Shown: positions 33,753-43,439, counted from the first letter of the stretch. The stretch: DNA of 64,000 nucleotides from Chitinophagaceae bacterium (GCA_024103425.1 JAGFIS010000022.1:1-64000); one strand, 5' to 3'. Numbers and translations: made by a program. Notes: generated by a model not told the origin, from the letters alone.

Positions 33753-34877
33753 TTACTTACAAAATACCCACTTATAAAAGTCGGGAAAATACTTTCTCCA
33801 CGCCGCTTCATTGTGCTGTGCATCTGCATCAGTCAGTTCTTTCAACTGTGATTTACTGTACTTGCTTATTTCTTTTTCGATGCGCACCATATCCGGAATC
33901 ATAGATTCACTTTCTTTGCCTCCGGCATAGAAGTAGAGCTTAGAGTTCATCTTCTTTGCTTTTTTAACGACAGTGCTGTCAATTCCTTTTGCCGTCCAGA
34001 AGGCAGGAGAAAAAATTCCTGCACTGCCGAATACTTTTGGGTATTTTAATACAGCGTAAAGACTGATAAGTCCACCCATGCTACTGCCGGCTATTGAAGT
34101 ACTCTTTTTACCAGGCAGGGTTCTGTAATGTTTGTCTATATAGGGTTTTAGGTCTTTTATAAGAAAATCGACATATTGATCACCCTCGCCTTTCCCAAAC
34201 TCCATAAACTCCCAGGGGTTATATTCATTCATCCGGTACGACTGCCCATTATCGATTGCCACGACAATGGCTTCCCTGCAGTTACCTCCTAACGAGTCGA
34301 GAAACTCATCCACACCCCACTCCCCTGAAAAAGAGGTGGCAGCATCAAACACATTTTGCCCGTCATGCATATACAAAACCGGATATCTCTTATTCGTTTG
34401 TTCATAACCTTTAGGCAGGTATATCCATATCCTGCGGTTACGGTTGAGCTGAGGCATATAATAGGCAGTATCCATAATATGCACCTGAGGTGATGCAGTA
34501 TTAGTTGCCAGCTTGTTACCTCCCGGCCTGTCATCAGCCCAGGCGCCAATGGTAATATGGATAACCGTATCTGAAGAGATGACTATCTTACGATTCCCCA
34601 TCGGTTTGAAGTCTCTATTTTCTTCAACCGTCTGCCAGTTACCGCGGGTGATTTTGTATTCGTAGTTTCCTTTTTCCAGTTGAATGTGTATGGTCTGCTT
34701 CCCCGATTCCCGGTAGAATTTAAAGTTTTCGTGTCCGGGATTCCACATATTGAAATTTCCCGCAAGAAACAGGGTTTCTCCTTTCTTCTCGGGATACTGA
34801 TCTACGATTATTGTAACCTTCTGTTGACCACAGGCAGTGTTAAACAGTATGATCAGAAAGAAGAGAGGCCACTTCAT
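33753..34877 (-). CDS. Lipoprotein alpha/beta-hydrolase esterase with N-terminal CBM48-like domain
   Basis: This 374-residue protein starts with a hydrophobic leader ending L-F-N-T-A-C-G, so C16 is a probable lipid attachment site despite an imperfect lipobox. Residues about 22-110 resemble an early-set/CBM48-type beta domain (L-F-L-A-G-N-F-N-M-W-N-P). Residues about 130-374 form an esterase-D-type hydrolase with a G-S-S-M-G nucleophile elbow (S266) and L-Y-M-H-D-G-Q-N. The family includes enterochelin esterases, feruloyl esterases and related enzymes. The exact substrate is unknown. The start codon overlaps the end of dapA by 38 bp, so the gene is read from the same transcript. Confidence 0.85.
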   Translation of the reverse strand: MKWPLFFLIILFNTACGQQKVTIIVDQYPEKKGETLFLAGNFNMWNPGHENFKFYRESGKQTIHIQLEKGNYEYKITRGNWQTVEENRDFKPMGNRKIVISSDTVIHITIGAWADDRPGGNKLATNTASPQVHIMDTAYYMPQLNRNRRIWIYLPKGYEQTNKRYPVLYMHDGQNVFDAATSFSGEWGVDEFLDSLGGNCREAIVVAIDNGQSYRMNEYNPWEFMEFGKGEGDQYVDFLIKDLKPYIDKHYRTLPGKKSTSIAGSSMGGLISLYAVLKYPKVFGSAGIFSPAFWTAKGIDSTVVKKAKKMNSKLYFYAGGKESESMIPDMVRIEKEISKYSKSQLKELTDADAQHNEAAWRKYFPDFYKWVFCK

Positions 34878-35760
34878 TATCGACGGTTTTTAAAAAGTTC
34901 CTGATTTTGTTGTGTAGTTGTTCGCTTACCGGAACGACAGGCAGCCTGAACTCATTTTTAATATATCCCATTTCTGCCAGAAAGCATTTCACTCCTGCCG
35001 GATTATTTTCTGCAAAGAGCATATCGATTGCATCAGCCAGCCTGTATTGAAGCTTTTGGGCCTCCCACATTTCGTTCTTAATAGCTAACCGGATGAGGTC
35101 GGAGAATTCTTTCGGGAAGCAGTTGGAAATAACACTGATGACCCCGTCAGATCCACAAGCAATCAAGGGCAGAGCAATCATATCATCTCCGCTTACGAAG
35201 AGAAAATCATCAGAGCGGTTGGCGAGAATATGTATGCATTGTCCCATGTTACCACTGGCTTCTTTAATTCCTGCAATTTTCTCAAAGTCGTGTGCCAGGC
35301 GGAGTGTTGTTTCTGCACTGATGTTGCTCCCGGTGCGTCCCGGAACGTTGTAAAGTATTATAGGTTTCGGCGAATGTTGGGCAAGCGTCTTATAGTGCTC
35401 ATAAATACCCTGCTGTGATGGTTTGTTGTAGTAGGGACTAACGCTGAGGATAGCATCGAAAGCACTCAGATCATCGTTGGTTAGCTGATCCACGAGCTCA
35501 GCAGTATTATTACCTCCGATACCGATTACTACAGGGACGCGTCCCTTGACCTTTTCTACTGTGAATTTCGAAACCTGTTTCTTCTCCTGTTTAGAGAGGG
35601 TAGGGGTTTCGCCGGTTGTACCAAGCGTTACAATGTATTCCACGCCATTGGTGATGTTGAACTCAATCAATGCTTCCAGAGCATCATAATCAACATCGTG
35701 ATTGTTGAAAGGGGTGACAATGGCAGTTCCTGTCCCTCTCAACTGTTGTCTTAAGTTCAC
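34840..35760 (-). CDS. dapA: 4-hydroxy-tetrahydrodipicolinate synthase
   Basis: This 306-residue aldolase condenses pyruvate with aspartate semialdehyde, the first committed step to lysine and diaminopimelate (a peptidoglycan precursor). Visible signatures are G-T-T-G-E-T near the N-terminus, the catalytic Y137 in Y-N-V-P-G-R-T, and the Schiff-base K166 in G-I-K-E-A-S-G. Length and motifs are normal for the family. It lies 12 bp after accA in transcription order and overlaps the esterase downstream. The combination of lysine/cell-wall synthesis, fatty-acid synthesis and envelope enzymes fits a growth-related operon. Confidence 0.97.
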   Translation of the reverse strand: MNLRQQLRGTGTAIVTPFNNHDVDYDALEALIEFNITNGVEYIVTLGTTGETPTLSKQEKKQVSKFTVEKVKGRVPVVIGIGGNNTAELVDQLTNDDLSAFDAILSVSPYYNKPSQQGIYEHYKTLAQHSPKPIILYNVPGRTGSNISAETTLRLAHDFEKIAGIKEASGNMGQCIHILANRSDDFLFVSGDDMIALPLIACGSDGVISVISNCFPKEFSDLIRLAIKNEMWEAQKLQYRLADAIDMLFAENNPAGVKCFLAEMGYIKNEFRLPVVPVSEQLHNKIRNFLKTVDNEVASLLSDHTV

Positions 35761-35772
35761 AGTATTTAAAGT

Positions 35773-36759
35773 TTATTGTTCCAGTTTTGCTTCTTCATAG
35801 AAGCCCATGTTGCCGAATTTTACAATTCGCTCGTCGATTCTTTGTTGTGCGGTTTTCTCTTTAAGCTCTGCCAGTATGGGCTTTATGTAGGTTTTGACAT
35901 TGGCTGCAGCTTCATCATAATCCCAGTGTGCACCGCCCAAAGGTTCTTTGATAAGCCCGTCTACTAAGCCGAATCCGAGCATGTCATCAGAAGTTAGTTT
36001 CAGTTGTTCGGCAGCAACTTCTTTTTGTGCCCAACTTCGCCAGAGAATTGAGCTGCAGTTTTCGGGAGAGATGACGGTGTACCATGAGTTTTCCAGCATG
36101 AGTACCTTGTCGCCAACGCCGATGCCTAAAGCACCGCCACTGGCACCTTCGCCGATGATGATACAGATAACGGGTACTTGCAATCTCAGCATCTCATAAA
36201 TATTTCGTGCTATTGCTTCTCCCTGTCCGCGTTCTTCAGCTTCCAGCCCGGGGTATGCACCCGGTGTATCGATGAAAGTAATTACAGGTATGTCAAATTT
36301 TTCGGCAAGTTTCATCAGGCGCAATGCCTTCCGGTAACCTTCCGGGTTGGCCATTCCGAAGTTTCTCAACTGCCTCATTTTGGTATTTGTTCCTTTTTGC
36401 TGCCCGATGACCATAACAGTCTCGCCGTCTAATTGGGCAAGACCACCCACCATCGCTTTGTCATCTCTTACATTCCTGTCGCCGTGCAGTTCAATGAAGT
36501 TGGTAAATATCTTGGATATATACTCCAGCGTGTAAGGACGGTCAGGATGCCGGCTCAGCTGTACTTTTTGCCACGGGGTTAACCCGTCAGTTAGTTCCTT
36601 TCGTTTCTCGAGAATTTTCTTTTCAAGAGCAGCATTAATGTCGTCGTAATCGTTAGTGTTATTTTTTGCAGCTAACTTACGGTTAACTTCAATTTGATCG
36701 TAGAGGTCTTTAATCGGTTGCTCAAAATCCAGAAATTGTCTGACGTGTTGTGTGGTCAT
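35773..36759 (-). CDS. accA: Acetyl-CoA carboxylase carboxyltransferase subunit alpha
   Basis: This is a 328-residue protein from the chosen start [13 protein letters not shown]. An in-frame ATG at 36810 would add 17 residues not expected in the family. It has the AccA crotonase-like core with [12 protein letters not shown] and [14 protein letters not shown]. With AccD it transfers carboxyl from biotin to acetyl-CoA to form malonyl-CoA, the first step of fatty-acid synthesis. AccD, AccB and AccC are not in the window. The gene lies 72 bp from the MazG-like gene on the same strand and 12 bp from dapA. Confidence 0.97.
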   Translation of the reverse strand: MTTQHVRQFLDFEQPIKDLYDQIEVNRKLAAKNNTNDYDDINAALEKKILEKRKELTDGLTPWQKVQLSRHPDRPYTLEYISKIFTNFIELHGDRNVRDDKAMVGGLAQLDGETVMVIGQQKGTNTKMRQLRNFGMANPEGYRKALRLMKLAEKFDIPVITFIDTPGAYPGLEAEERGQGEAIARNIYEMLRLQVPVICIIIGEGASGGALGIGVGDKVLMLENSWYTVISPENCSSILWRSWAQKEVAAEQLKLTSDDMLGFGLVDGLIKEPLGGAHWDYDEAAANVKTYIKPILAELKEKTAQQRIDERIVKFGNMGFYEEAKLEQ

Positions 36760-36831
36760 TTTCACGTGGTTTTTTATTAAAAAATCTCGCGGCAGTAAAG
36801 GTAAGGTCAATCTTTTAAATTTTATTTCCGT

Positions 36832-37161
36832 TCATGGATTAAGCTTAGGGTTGTTTTTATGTCTTTGATGATCTCGCGAATTTTTCTTTTCAAAGTTTTT
36901 TTCAAGTGCAGTGGTAAGGTTAACTCCTGTTTGGTTTGCCAGGCAGAGCAATACCCAAAGCACATCGGCCATCTCATCTTCGAGATCGTTTTTTTTATCT
37001 GATTCTTTGAAGGACTGTTCTCCGTATGTTCTGACCATTAACCGGCTGAGTTCACCTACTTCTTCCATTAATATCCCCAGATTCGTCAGCTCACTGAAAT
37101 ATCTGACTCCTTTATCCTTTATCCAATTATCTACCTGTTGTTGTGCCTTTTCAAGAGTCAT
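36832..37161 (-). CDS. MazG-like nucleotide pyrophosphohydrolase
   Basis: This 109-residue all-alpha protein has the MazG/MazG-like metal-binding signature: E-E-V-G-E-L in the first helix pair and E-D-E-M-A-D-V-L-W in the second. These provide the E-x-x-E and E-x-x-D acidic sets that hold magnesium. Enzymes of this fold remove pyrophosphate from (d)NTPs and help clear aberrant nucleotides. The size fits the short single-domain subgroup rather than full MazG. The C-terminus is lysine-rich and probably disordered. It lies between the GH25 lysozyme and accA, all on the minus strand. Confidence 0.88.
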   Translation of the reverse strand: MTLEKAQQQVDNWIKDKGVRYFSELTNLGILMEEVGELSRLMVRTYGEQSFKESDKKNDLEDEMADVLWVLLCLANQTGVNLTTALEKNFEKKNSRDHQRHKNNPKLNP

Positions 37162-37238
37162 AGCTCTAAATTTTGTACGACAAGGTAATTATTTCTGTTT
37201 TAAGGTAAGAGGGGAAAGTAAAGCTTCTTTGCAGGAAG

Positions 37239-38048
37239 TTATGGGAGAGTATTTACAAGTAGGTTCCGGAATTCGGTACTGTCTCCGTAGAAAACATTGA
37301 AATCAACTTTGTGATTGATGCCATTCACTCGGCCTGTTTCGCTGTGTTGCCAGAAAGTCCATTTTCTGTTGGTTCGTGGTTTACCGGGTTGCAGATAATG
37401 GGCAATCCAGATAGGATATTTCTCAAAACCCTCTGAGAAGTAGCGTTCGTAGAATGAAATATTCGTGTAAATGATGGGTGTTACCCCATAATAGCTTTCG
37501 ATTTTTTCAAGCCATTCTTTTACATCGTTACGTAGTTGATTCGCACTTACTTTTCCTGTTTTTTCAATATCCAGAACGGGCGGAAGCCCTCCTTTCCTGA
37601 GTTTAACTGTTTGGATGAAATTGCGCGCCTGAACTTGCGGACTCTTTCCGGGGATGAAAAAGTGGTAAGCACCCGCAGGAATTTCGTGCTTGCCGGTTTC
37701 TGTCCAGTTTCTCCTGAATTGATGATCTACTTTTGTATTGCCCTCGGTAGCTTTGATAAAGGCAAACCCCAGTTTAACGCCGTTCGATTCCATCTGCTTT
37801 ACCTGTTCCCAGTTGATGGTACCCTGGTAACGGCTGACATCAATTCCGTGGATTTTATAACCTGTAGGGATGGTAGTACTGAAGTCTGAATAATAAACTG
37901 ATGGAACCGGGCCACCCAAGCGGGAAAAAATTCTCGCTCTGTTCCGGTACAGATAGTTTCCCGTAATAAGAACAGCTATCAGAACACAGAAAAAGAGGAA
38001 AAATTTGAAACCCCGAAGATAGATTTTCTTGATACGGCGCTTTGTCAC
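37239..38048 (-). CDS. Membrane-anchored GH25 lysozyme (muramidase)
   Basis: This 269-residue protein has a basic N-terminus and an uncleaved-looking helix at about 13-31. The glycoside hydrolase 25 domain covers about 62-265. Expected acidic residues are D70 in G-I-D-V-S-R-Y-Q-G and D160/E162 in V-L-D-I-E-K-T-G. G-A-Y-H-F-F and W-x-F-W-Q-H-S near the end are also typical. GH25 enzymes cut the beta-1,4 bond between N-acetylmuramic acid and N-acetylglucosamine. The N-terminal anchor suggests action on the cell's own wall from the inner membrane. It is divergent from a lytic transglycosylase, so two wall-cleaving enzymes share one 336-bp or longer intergenic region. Confidence 0.92.
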   Translation of the reverse strand: MTKRRIKKIYLRGFKFFLFFCVLIAVLITGNYLYRNRARIFSRLGGPVPSVYYSDFSTTIPTGYKIHGIDVSRYQGTINWEQVKQMESNGVKLGFAFIKATEGNTKVDHQFRRNWTETGKHEIPAGAYHFFIPGKSPQVQARNFIQTVKLRKGGLPPVLDIEKTGKVSANQLRNDVKEWLEKIESYYGVTPIIYTNISFYERYFSEGFEKYPIWIAHYLQPGKPRTNRKWTFWQHSETGRVNGINHKVDFNVFYGDSTEFRNLLVNTLP

Positions 38049-38306
38049 AACGCAAAGATAAATACATAAATCACCGGTTTTGCGGGTTTAAAACTTGCTT
38101 TAGATGGGTAATTTCTATAATTTTAGAAAAAGTTCTTAACAGTAAAGAATAGTGGCATTAAAATTGCCTTATATACGACAATATTCTAAATGAATTGTGA
38201 AGAAGCCGGCAGGCTATTTTGTTACAAGTAGTTGATTACAAGCATTATGTGACAAAAATCTATAAATTCATAGAGAATATTTTAACAAGTTGCCATTGCT
38301 AAAAGC

Positions 38307-38337
38307 TTGTCTCCACAGCGTCAGAAGCGTAACTTTG
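38307..38337 (+). promoter_or_regulatory. Bacteroidota housekeeping promoter before the lytic transglycosylase
   Basis: TTG at 38307-38309 is followed after 20 bases by TAACTTTG (38330-38337), a good match to the Bacteroidota -33 TTG / -7 TAnnTTTG promoter. Transcription would begin near 38344 and read the lytic transglycosylase gene. The remainder of the 38049-38384 gap shows no gene or obvious hairpin. Confidence 0.6.
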
Positions 38338-38474
38338 CGAATCTTTTTAAAACATCAAAATCCGGTTGACTAATCGGTACTTGGGTGGCAAAAATTAGAT
38401 TAAATCCTTTTTCTACGAAAAAACAGAAATCCAAGAGCGAAAGCGAATTATTTGATCTTGAAAATTTTGAGATT

Positions 38475-39293
38475 ATGAAAAAGATTCAGTCAAAGAGTTT
38501 ACTGGCGTTGGTTGTTTTACTGACAGTAATAGGTGTTGTTACCACCTCAGCAGATCGTTTTATTGGAATTAACAATGTAGCTGCTCAGGATACAATTAGG
38601 GGAGGCGAAAGCGAAGAGTTTTATGAAATAGATAACCCGAACAGGGTAAAGTATCCTGCGATTTTGCGTGAACATCGCGATGAGAGCAAAGAATATATCA
38701 GCAATTATGTGCGTAAAGAGAGGGCCTACATTAAACTGATGTTTAAAAGAGGGCAGAATTATATGCCTGTTGCCCGGGAAATCCTGAATAAATACGATGT
38801 TCCTCGCGAATTTCAAGTACTGCCTGCCTTAGAATCTAATTTTTCAGCAAATGCGGTTTCTCCAGCCGGAGCGGTGGGATTCTGGCAATTTATGCCTGAG
38901 TTGGCTAGAGAATATGGTCTGAAGATGGGGGAGGGATTTGATGAGCGCAGAGACTTCAGAAAATCTACTGTGGCTGCCGCAAAGTTTTTCAGAAATCAGC
39001 TTAAGGTTTACGAAAACGATATATTACTTGTTGTTGCTGCTTACAATTGTGGTCCCGGTCGTGTGAATCTTGCCATGAAAAAGAGTGGTGCCAGCGATTA
39101 CTGGAGTATTAGACAATTCCTGCCTGCCGAGACCAGAGCATTTGTAATGCGCTTTTTAGCCTTGAACGTGGTTGAGATGAATTTCGAAAAGTTTTTGGAA
39201 AATAATCTGGATCTGGAGGAGCCTGCTAAAATACAGATAGCAAAATCTGAACTTTCTTCCCAAGACGAAAACAGTACTCTGAACGAGTTATAA
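38475..39293 (+). CDS. Lytic transglycosylase (SLT domain, MltD-like)
   Basis: From the chosen ATG the protein has 272 residues: M-K-K-I-Q-S-K-S-L-L-A-L-V-V-L-L, a signal peptide, then an SLT domain. A GTG at 38385 would add 30 charged residues in front and cannot be excluded. The catalytic glutamate lies in L-P-A-L-E-S-N-F (E120). It is followed by the family motifs S-P-A-G-A-V-G-F-W-Q-F-M-P and V-V-A-A-Y-N-C-G-P-G. Lytic transglycosylases cut peptidoglycan with formation of anhydromuramic ends in wall remodelling. No LysM repeat is seen at the C-terminus. A good housekeeping promoter lies upstream. It is divergent from the GH25 lysozyme gene. Confidence 0.9.
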   Translation: MKKIQSKSLLALVVLLTVIGVVTTSADRFIGINNVAAQDTIRGGESEEFYEIDNPNRVKYPAILREHRDESKEYISNYVRKERAYIKLMFKRGQNYMPVAREILNKYDVPREFQVLPALESNFSANAVSPAGAVGFWQFMPELAREYGLKMGEGFDERRDFRKSTVAAAKFFRNQLKVYENDILLVVAAYNCGPGRVNLAMKKSGASDYWSIRQFLPAETRAFVMRFLALNVVEMNFEKFLENNLDLEEPAKIQIAKSELSSQDENSTLNEL

Positions 39294-39405
39294 GAAATTT
39301 CTGCAAGAGTCTTTATTTTTCCCGGGTAAACTATTGACCTTCTTGAGTTTTTCCTGAAAAGCTTGGTCATTTATTTTACATTTGGTTACCTAAAAACTAT
39401 ATCTT

Positions 39406-40602
39406 ATGTCCAGATGTATTCTTGCTTTACTCTTCTGTTTGCCTTTTTCATTTCTATCAGCTCAGAGCTATAAAAAGATTCATAAACAAGCGATTGTTAC
39501 CGATTCTCACAATGACATCATCAGTACCTGTGTGGAAAACGGATATTTATTTGACAGCGATCTGTCCGGCAAAACACACAGTGACCTGAAGCGTATGAAA
39601 AAGGGAGGTTTAGATGTGCAGGTATTCTCAATCTTTTGTGGTGGCAATCAAAAAGACCCGTACAATTTTGCAAATCGTGAAATAGACTCTCTTTATGCCT
39701 GGGTAGCCAGAAATCCTAACGATATGATGATAGTGACGAATGGTAAAGAATTGGACGAAGCCATCCGTACAAATAAACTGGCCAGCATGATGGGGGTTGA
39801 AGGCGGTCATATGATAGAAGATGATCTGAGTAAACTGGATGCACTCTTTAAGCGTGGCGTAAGGTATATGACGCTTACATGGAATAATAACAACAGTTGG
39901 GCTACCAGTGCCGAATATGAGTCCGGAAATCAAAAAGTAAATGGCAAGGTTGATACAACCTCGCAAAAGAAAGGATTGAGCGAGTTTGGAAAGCAAGTAG
40001 TAAGGCGTATGAATGAACTGGGGATGATGGTGGACCTGAGTCATGTAGGAGAACAGACTTTCTGGGACGCAATTAATACCTCTACAAAGCCAATTTTAGT
40101 TTCTCATAGTAATGCCTATACACTTTGTCCTGTGTTCAGAAATCTAAAAGACGATCAAATCAAAGCAGTGGCCAATAACGGAGGTGTGATAGATCTGAAC
40201 TTTTATGCTGCTTTTCTGGATAGTACTGCAGAAAGGAAGCTTGCAGACTTGAACAAGAGAAGAGCTGCTGAAAGAGAAGCCCTCAAGGCTACCGGAATGA
40301 GCAATGATGAAATCAGAACCAAAATGCGTGACAGCTATCAGAAAGAACTCGATGCCATCAGGGCGCCTTTTGAATTACTCTTCGACCACATGGAATACAT
40401 TATCAAACTGGCAGGTATTGACCATGTAGGTTTGGGTGGCGACTTTGACGGTATCTCTGTAACACCGCAGGAACTGACTGATGTTACCAAGTATCCGCTC
40501 ATTACAAAGGAGCTGGTCCGCAGGGGGTACTCTAAGGAAGATATCTTCAAGATTATGGGAGGTAATTTCATCAGGGTGTTTAAGGCAAACCTGAACGAAT
40601 AA
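39406..40602 (+). CDS. Membrane dipeptidase, peptidase family M19
   Basis: This 398-residue exported enzyme has a signal peptide to about residue 20 (F-L-S-A-Q). Zinc-site signatures of the M19 family are visible: H35 and D37 in T-D-S-H-N-D, E in M-G-V-E-G-G-H, H in D-L-S-H-V-G, H in V-S-H-S-N-A, and D in G-G-D-F-D-G. Renal-dipeptidase-like enzymes hydrolyse dipeptides, including D-amino-acid-containing and beta-lactam-like substrates. A TACATTTG -7-like box lies at 39377-39384 but without a clear -33 partner. It is 10 bp upstream of a penicillin-acylase-family gene, implying joint periplasmic amide and peptide degradation. Confidence 0.93.
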   Translation: MSRCILALLFCLPFSFLSAQSYKKIHKQAIVTDSHNDIISTCVENGYLFDSDLSGKTHSDLKRMKKGGLDVQVFSIFCGGNQKDPYNFANREIDSLYAWVARNPNDMMIVTNGKELDEAIRTNKLASMMGVEGGHMIEDDLSKLDALFKRGVRYMTLTWNNNNSWATSAEYESGNQKVNGKVDTTSQKKGLSEFGKQVVRRMNELGMMVDLSHVGEQTFWDAINTSTKPILVSHSNAYTLCPVFRNLKDDQIKAVANNGGVIDLNFYAAFLDSTAERKLADLNKRRAAEREALKATGMSNDEIRTKMRDSYQKELDAIRAPFELLFDHMEYIIKLAGIDHVGLGGDFDGISVTPQELTDVTKYPLITKELVRRGYSKEDIFKIMGGNFIRVFKANLNE

Positions 40603-40612
40603 GCCTGAGCAA

Positions 40613-42805
40613 ATGAAAAGGCTGATTCTTTTTTTCACTTTTCTTGGCCCTTACATTTTATGGGCACAACAGTTTAGTGCTGCGGAAATTGCTTCATGGA
40701 AAAAGCAAGCGGAGGATGTTACGATTATCCGGGATAATTATGGAATTCCACATGTTTACGGAAATACAGATGCCGATGCTGTTTTTGGCTTGTTGTATGC
40801 TCAGTGCGAGGATGACTTTCCACGAGTGGAGGCGAATTATATTGAGAAACTCGGGCGGCTGTCGGAAATTTATGGAGAGAGCAAGATCTATGATGATCTA
40901 TTGACAAAGCTCGTGATTGATTCTGCCTCTGCAGTGCGTGATTACGAGAATGCACCGGAGTGGCTGAAGAAGCTATGTGATGCTTTCGCTGACGGTATCA
41001 ATTATTTTCTGTACTCCAATCCGCATGTAAAGCCTCAGTTGTTAACACGTTTTGAGCCCTGGTACCCTATGTTATGGACTGATGGCAGTATTGGTGCGAT
41101 CAGCACTGCAAACTTTGGTGCACGCGATTTAAAGCAGTTCTACTCCGGAGCAAAAGAGACTGCCGCTGCGGACATCTTTCCGGAAGAGCATACTGCAGGC
41201 TCAAACGGATTTGCTTTCTCTCCAAAGATTACAGCTTCGGGCAAAGCTATTTTGTACATCAACCCGCATGTGACTTTCTATTTCAGGCCCGAAGTTCACA
41301 TGGTGAGTAACGAGGGGTTGAATGCTTACGGCGCTGTGACGTGGGGACAGTTTTTTGTCTATCAGGGCTTCAATGAATTCTGCGGATGGATGCATACAAG
41401 TAGTTATGCCGACGTATCGGATGCTTACATTGAAAATATTACTTCCGAGAATGGAAAACGGTTATATGAATATGATGGAAAGAATTATCCCGTAAGAGAA
41501 GCAGCATACACCATTCGCTATAAATCTCCGACAGGAATAACAGAGAAACAATTTACCGGATACTTCACAGGGCACGGACCTGTAATGGGAGTACGCAACG
41601 GCAAATGGATTACGGTAAAATCAGATAACCGTAATATAAACGGCCTTATACAAAGCTGGAAGAGAACGAAAGCTAAGAGTTTTAAAGAGTATCAGGAGAT
41701 AATGGGTCTTCTGGCCAACGCTTCCAACAATACTGTTTATGCAGACAGGGACGGAAACATCGCCTACTGGCACGGCAACTTCATACCAGGAAGAGATCCT
41801 GCATACGACTGGAATCAACCTGTTGATGGCACTACGTCTAAAACAGACTGGAAGGGGCTACATCCGGTTTCAGAAGCAATTCATATCTACAATCCTGAAA
41901 ACGGTTGGCTGCAAAATTGTAACAGCACACCGTTTACGGCAGCCGGAGCTTTTAGTCCAAAAAGAGAGAATTTCCCTTCCTACATGGCGCCTGATCAGGA
42001 GAACTTTCGCGGATTGAATGCTGTGAGAGTTCTGTCTTCAACCAAAGATTACACTATTGATAAGGTAATTGAAAAAGGTTATGACACTTACCTGATTGCT
42101 TTTGAGTCGTTAATACCTGCCATAATTAAAGCATACAATTCCCTGCCTGAGAGGGATTTGCTGAAGAATAGCCTGAAGGAAGCAATAAAAGAACTGCAGG
42201 GTTGGGATTTACATTCATCTACTAACTCTGTTGCCACGACGCTGGCAATCTATTGGGGTGAGAGAATTATGCCTAAGATTTTCCGTGCAAAGGCTAGGGA
42301 TGGTGAAGAAAATAATACTGTAAATAAAACAATAGCTTTCGCTTCTGAAGCCGGAACTGATCAACTTTTGAAACCGTTGTTGCAGACTTTGCAGGATTTG
42401 GAAAAGAAATTTGGTACATGGAAGATGCCGTGGGGAGAGGTTAATCGTTTCCAAAGAATCAGTAATGATATTGAGAACAGATTTGATGATTCTGAAAAGA
42501 GTTTTCCTGTCGGATTTGCTGCGGCCACATGGGGTATGTTGCCGTCATACTCCAGCAGGGCCTTCCCGGGAACTGTAAAGCGTTATGGGGTTCATGGCAA
42601 CAGTTTTATCTGTGCAGTGGAGTTTGGCGATAAGATAAAGGCGAAGAGCCTGCTTGCAGGTGGCGAGAGTGGTAACCCTCAATCGCCTCATTTTTTTGAT
42701 CAGGGTGAAATGTACGCAAAAGGAAATTTTAAGGATGTGTTGTTCTACAAAGAGGATATACTGAATCACGCTGAAGCATCTTATTCTCCGGGTAACAGGA
42801 GATAG
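40613..42805 (+). CDS. Penicillin acylase family N-terminal nucleophile amidohydrolase
   Basis: This 730-residue exported enzyme has a signal peptide to about residue 19. An alpha chain follows with I-x-R-D-x-Y-G-I-P-H-V-Y-G, then a maturation site A-G-S-N-G-F. There G196 precedes S197, which becomes the N-terminal nucleophile of the beta chain after self-cleavage. The family includes penicillin G acylase, cephalosporin acylase and acyl-homoserine-lactone acylases. Many Bacteroidota copies act on long-chain acyl amides, but the substrate here cannot be assigned. It lies 10 bp after the M19 dipeptidase, so the two are co-transcribed. A quorum-quenching role is only a possibility. Confidence 0.92.
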   Translation: MKRLILFFTFLGPYILWAQQFSAAEIASWKKQAEDVTIIRDNYGIPHVYGNTDADAVFGLLYAQCEDDFPRVEANYIEKLGRLSEIYGESKIYDDLLTKLVIDSASAVRDYENAPEWLKKLCDAFADGINYFLYSNPHVKPQLLTRFEPWYPMLWTDGSIGAISTANFGARDLKQFYSGAKETAAADIFPEEHTAGSNGFAFSPKITASGKAILYINPHVTFYFRPEVHMVSNEGLNAYGAVTWGQFFVYQGFNEFCGWMHTSSYADVSDAYIENITSENGKRLYEYDGKNYPVREAAYTIRYKSPTGITEKQFTGYFTGHGPVMGVRNGKWITVKSDNRNINGLIQSWKRTKAKSFKEYQEIMGLLANASNNTVYADRDGNIAYWHGNFIPGRDPAYDWNQPVDGTTSKTDWKGLHPVSEAIHIYNPENGWLQNCNSTPFTAAGAFSPKRENFPSYMAPDQENFRGLNAVRVLSSTKDYTIDKVIEKGYDTYLIAFESLIPAIIKAYNSLPERDLLKNSLKEAIKELQGWDLHSSTNSVATTLAIYWGERIMPKIFRAKARDGEENNTVNKTIAFASEAGTDQLLKPLLQTLQDLEKKFGTWKMPWGEVNRFQRISNDIENRFDDSEKSFPVGFAAATWGMLPSYSSRAFPGTVKRYGVHGNSFICAVEFGDKIKAKSLLAGGESGNPQSPHFFDQGEMYAKGNFKDVLFYKEDILNHAEASYSPGNRR

Positions 42806-42954
42806 CTTTTCCTAGCCAAGGCTTTTTACGAATAGATTTTTGGGAGAGGAGCTTATAAGTTTTAAAAATCCTTAAGGGTAGTGTATTATGCTTATATGAA
42901 AGAAAGGCCTGCCCTAAAAAGAGCCGGCCGTTGCTAACCTATGAAAAACACCTA

Positions 42955-42968
42955 GTTACAAATGTAAC
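42955..42968. other. GTTACA-AA-TGTAAC palindrome between convergent transcripts
   Basis: A 14-bp dyad with perfect six-base arms, followed on the plus strand by AG and a T-rich stretch. A related sequence sharing ACAAATGTAA occurs at 44916-44925, upstream of the ECF sigma gene, so the motif brackets the ECF operon. It may be a weak terminator for the acylase transcript or a binding site. The rest of 42806-43046 shows nothing recognisable. Confidence 0.35.
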
Positions 42969-43046
42969 AGAATTTTTTAAATACGATCAACCGAGTGTGT
43001 ATTTTTTTTAATAAAAGGTAAGTTATCACGGAAAAAATGTTCTTTC

Positions 43047-43424
43047 TTACCTGTTTTTTCTGTTTTTAAGTCTTTTTATCAAAAGGGCTCTAAAGTCTTT
43101 TTCTGACTGATAAAATTTCATTGTTTTCTGTTCGCCAATCACTTTCTCGAAAGAAGGTTTGTACTTCTTTTTTATATCAAGCAGTTTCTCTTCATTCTCT
43201 AACACATCTCTGTTTTTATTAGTCTTTCTGATAGAAGCCACTTCTTTCTGATAAGTATGGTACACAGGCCAGAAGCCCTCGGCTTCTTTACTGGTTAGTT
43301 GTAACCTCTCAGTAATAAAAGCAATCTTCAAAGCTTCCACCTTATCATCCTTCGTATTTTGAGCGCTCGTTTGAAGTACTCCCACGAAGAGGAACAAAGC
43401 TAAAAGTGAAACAATCTTTTTCAT
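43047..43424 (-). CDS. Periplasmic helical protein linked to ECF sigma operon
   Basis: This 125-residue protein has a clear signal peptide (to about residue 21, ending T-S-A-Q) and a mature part that is almost wholly helical and lysine/glutamate-rich. It includes L-T-S-K-E-A-E-G-F-W-P-V-Y-H-x-Y, a stretch common in small Bacteroidota periplasmic proteins encoded beside ECF sigma factors, sometimes described as Spy-like or 'sensor of ECF sigma'. It is the third gene of the operon, 15 bp after the anti-sigma-like gene. A role in sensing or buffering envelope stress is inferred from location. No catalytic residues are apparent. Confidence 0.75.
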   Translation of the reverse strand: MKKIVSLLALFLFVGVLQTSAQNTKDDKVEALKIAFITERLQLTSKEAEGFWPVYHTYQKEVASIRKTNKNRDVLENEEKLLDIKKKYKPSFEKVIGEQKTMKFYQSEKDFRALLIKRLKNRKNR

Positions 43425-43439
43425 CTTCTCATAAAACTT

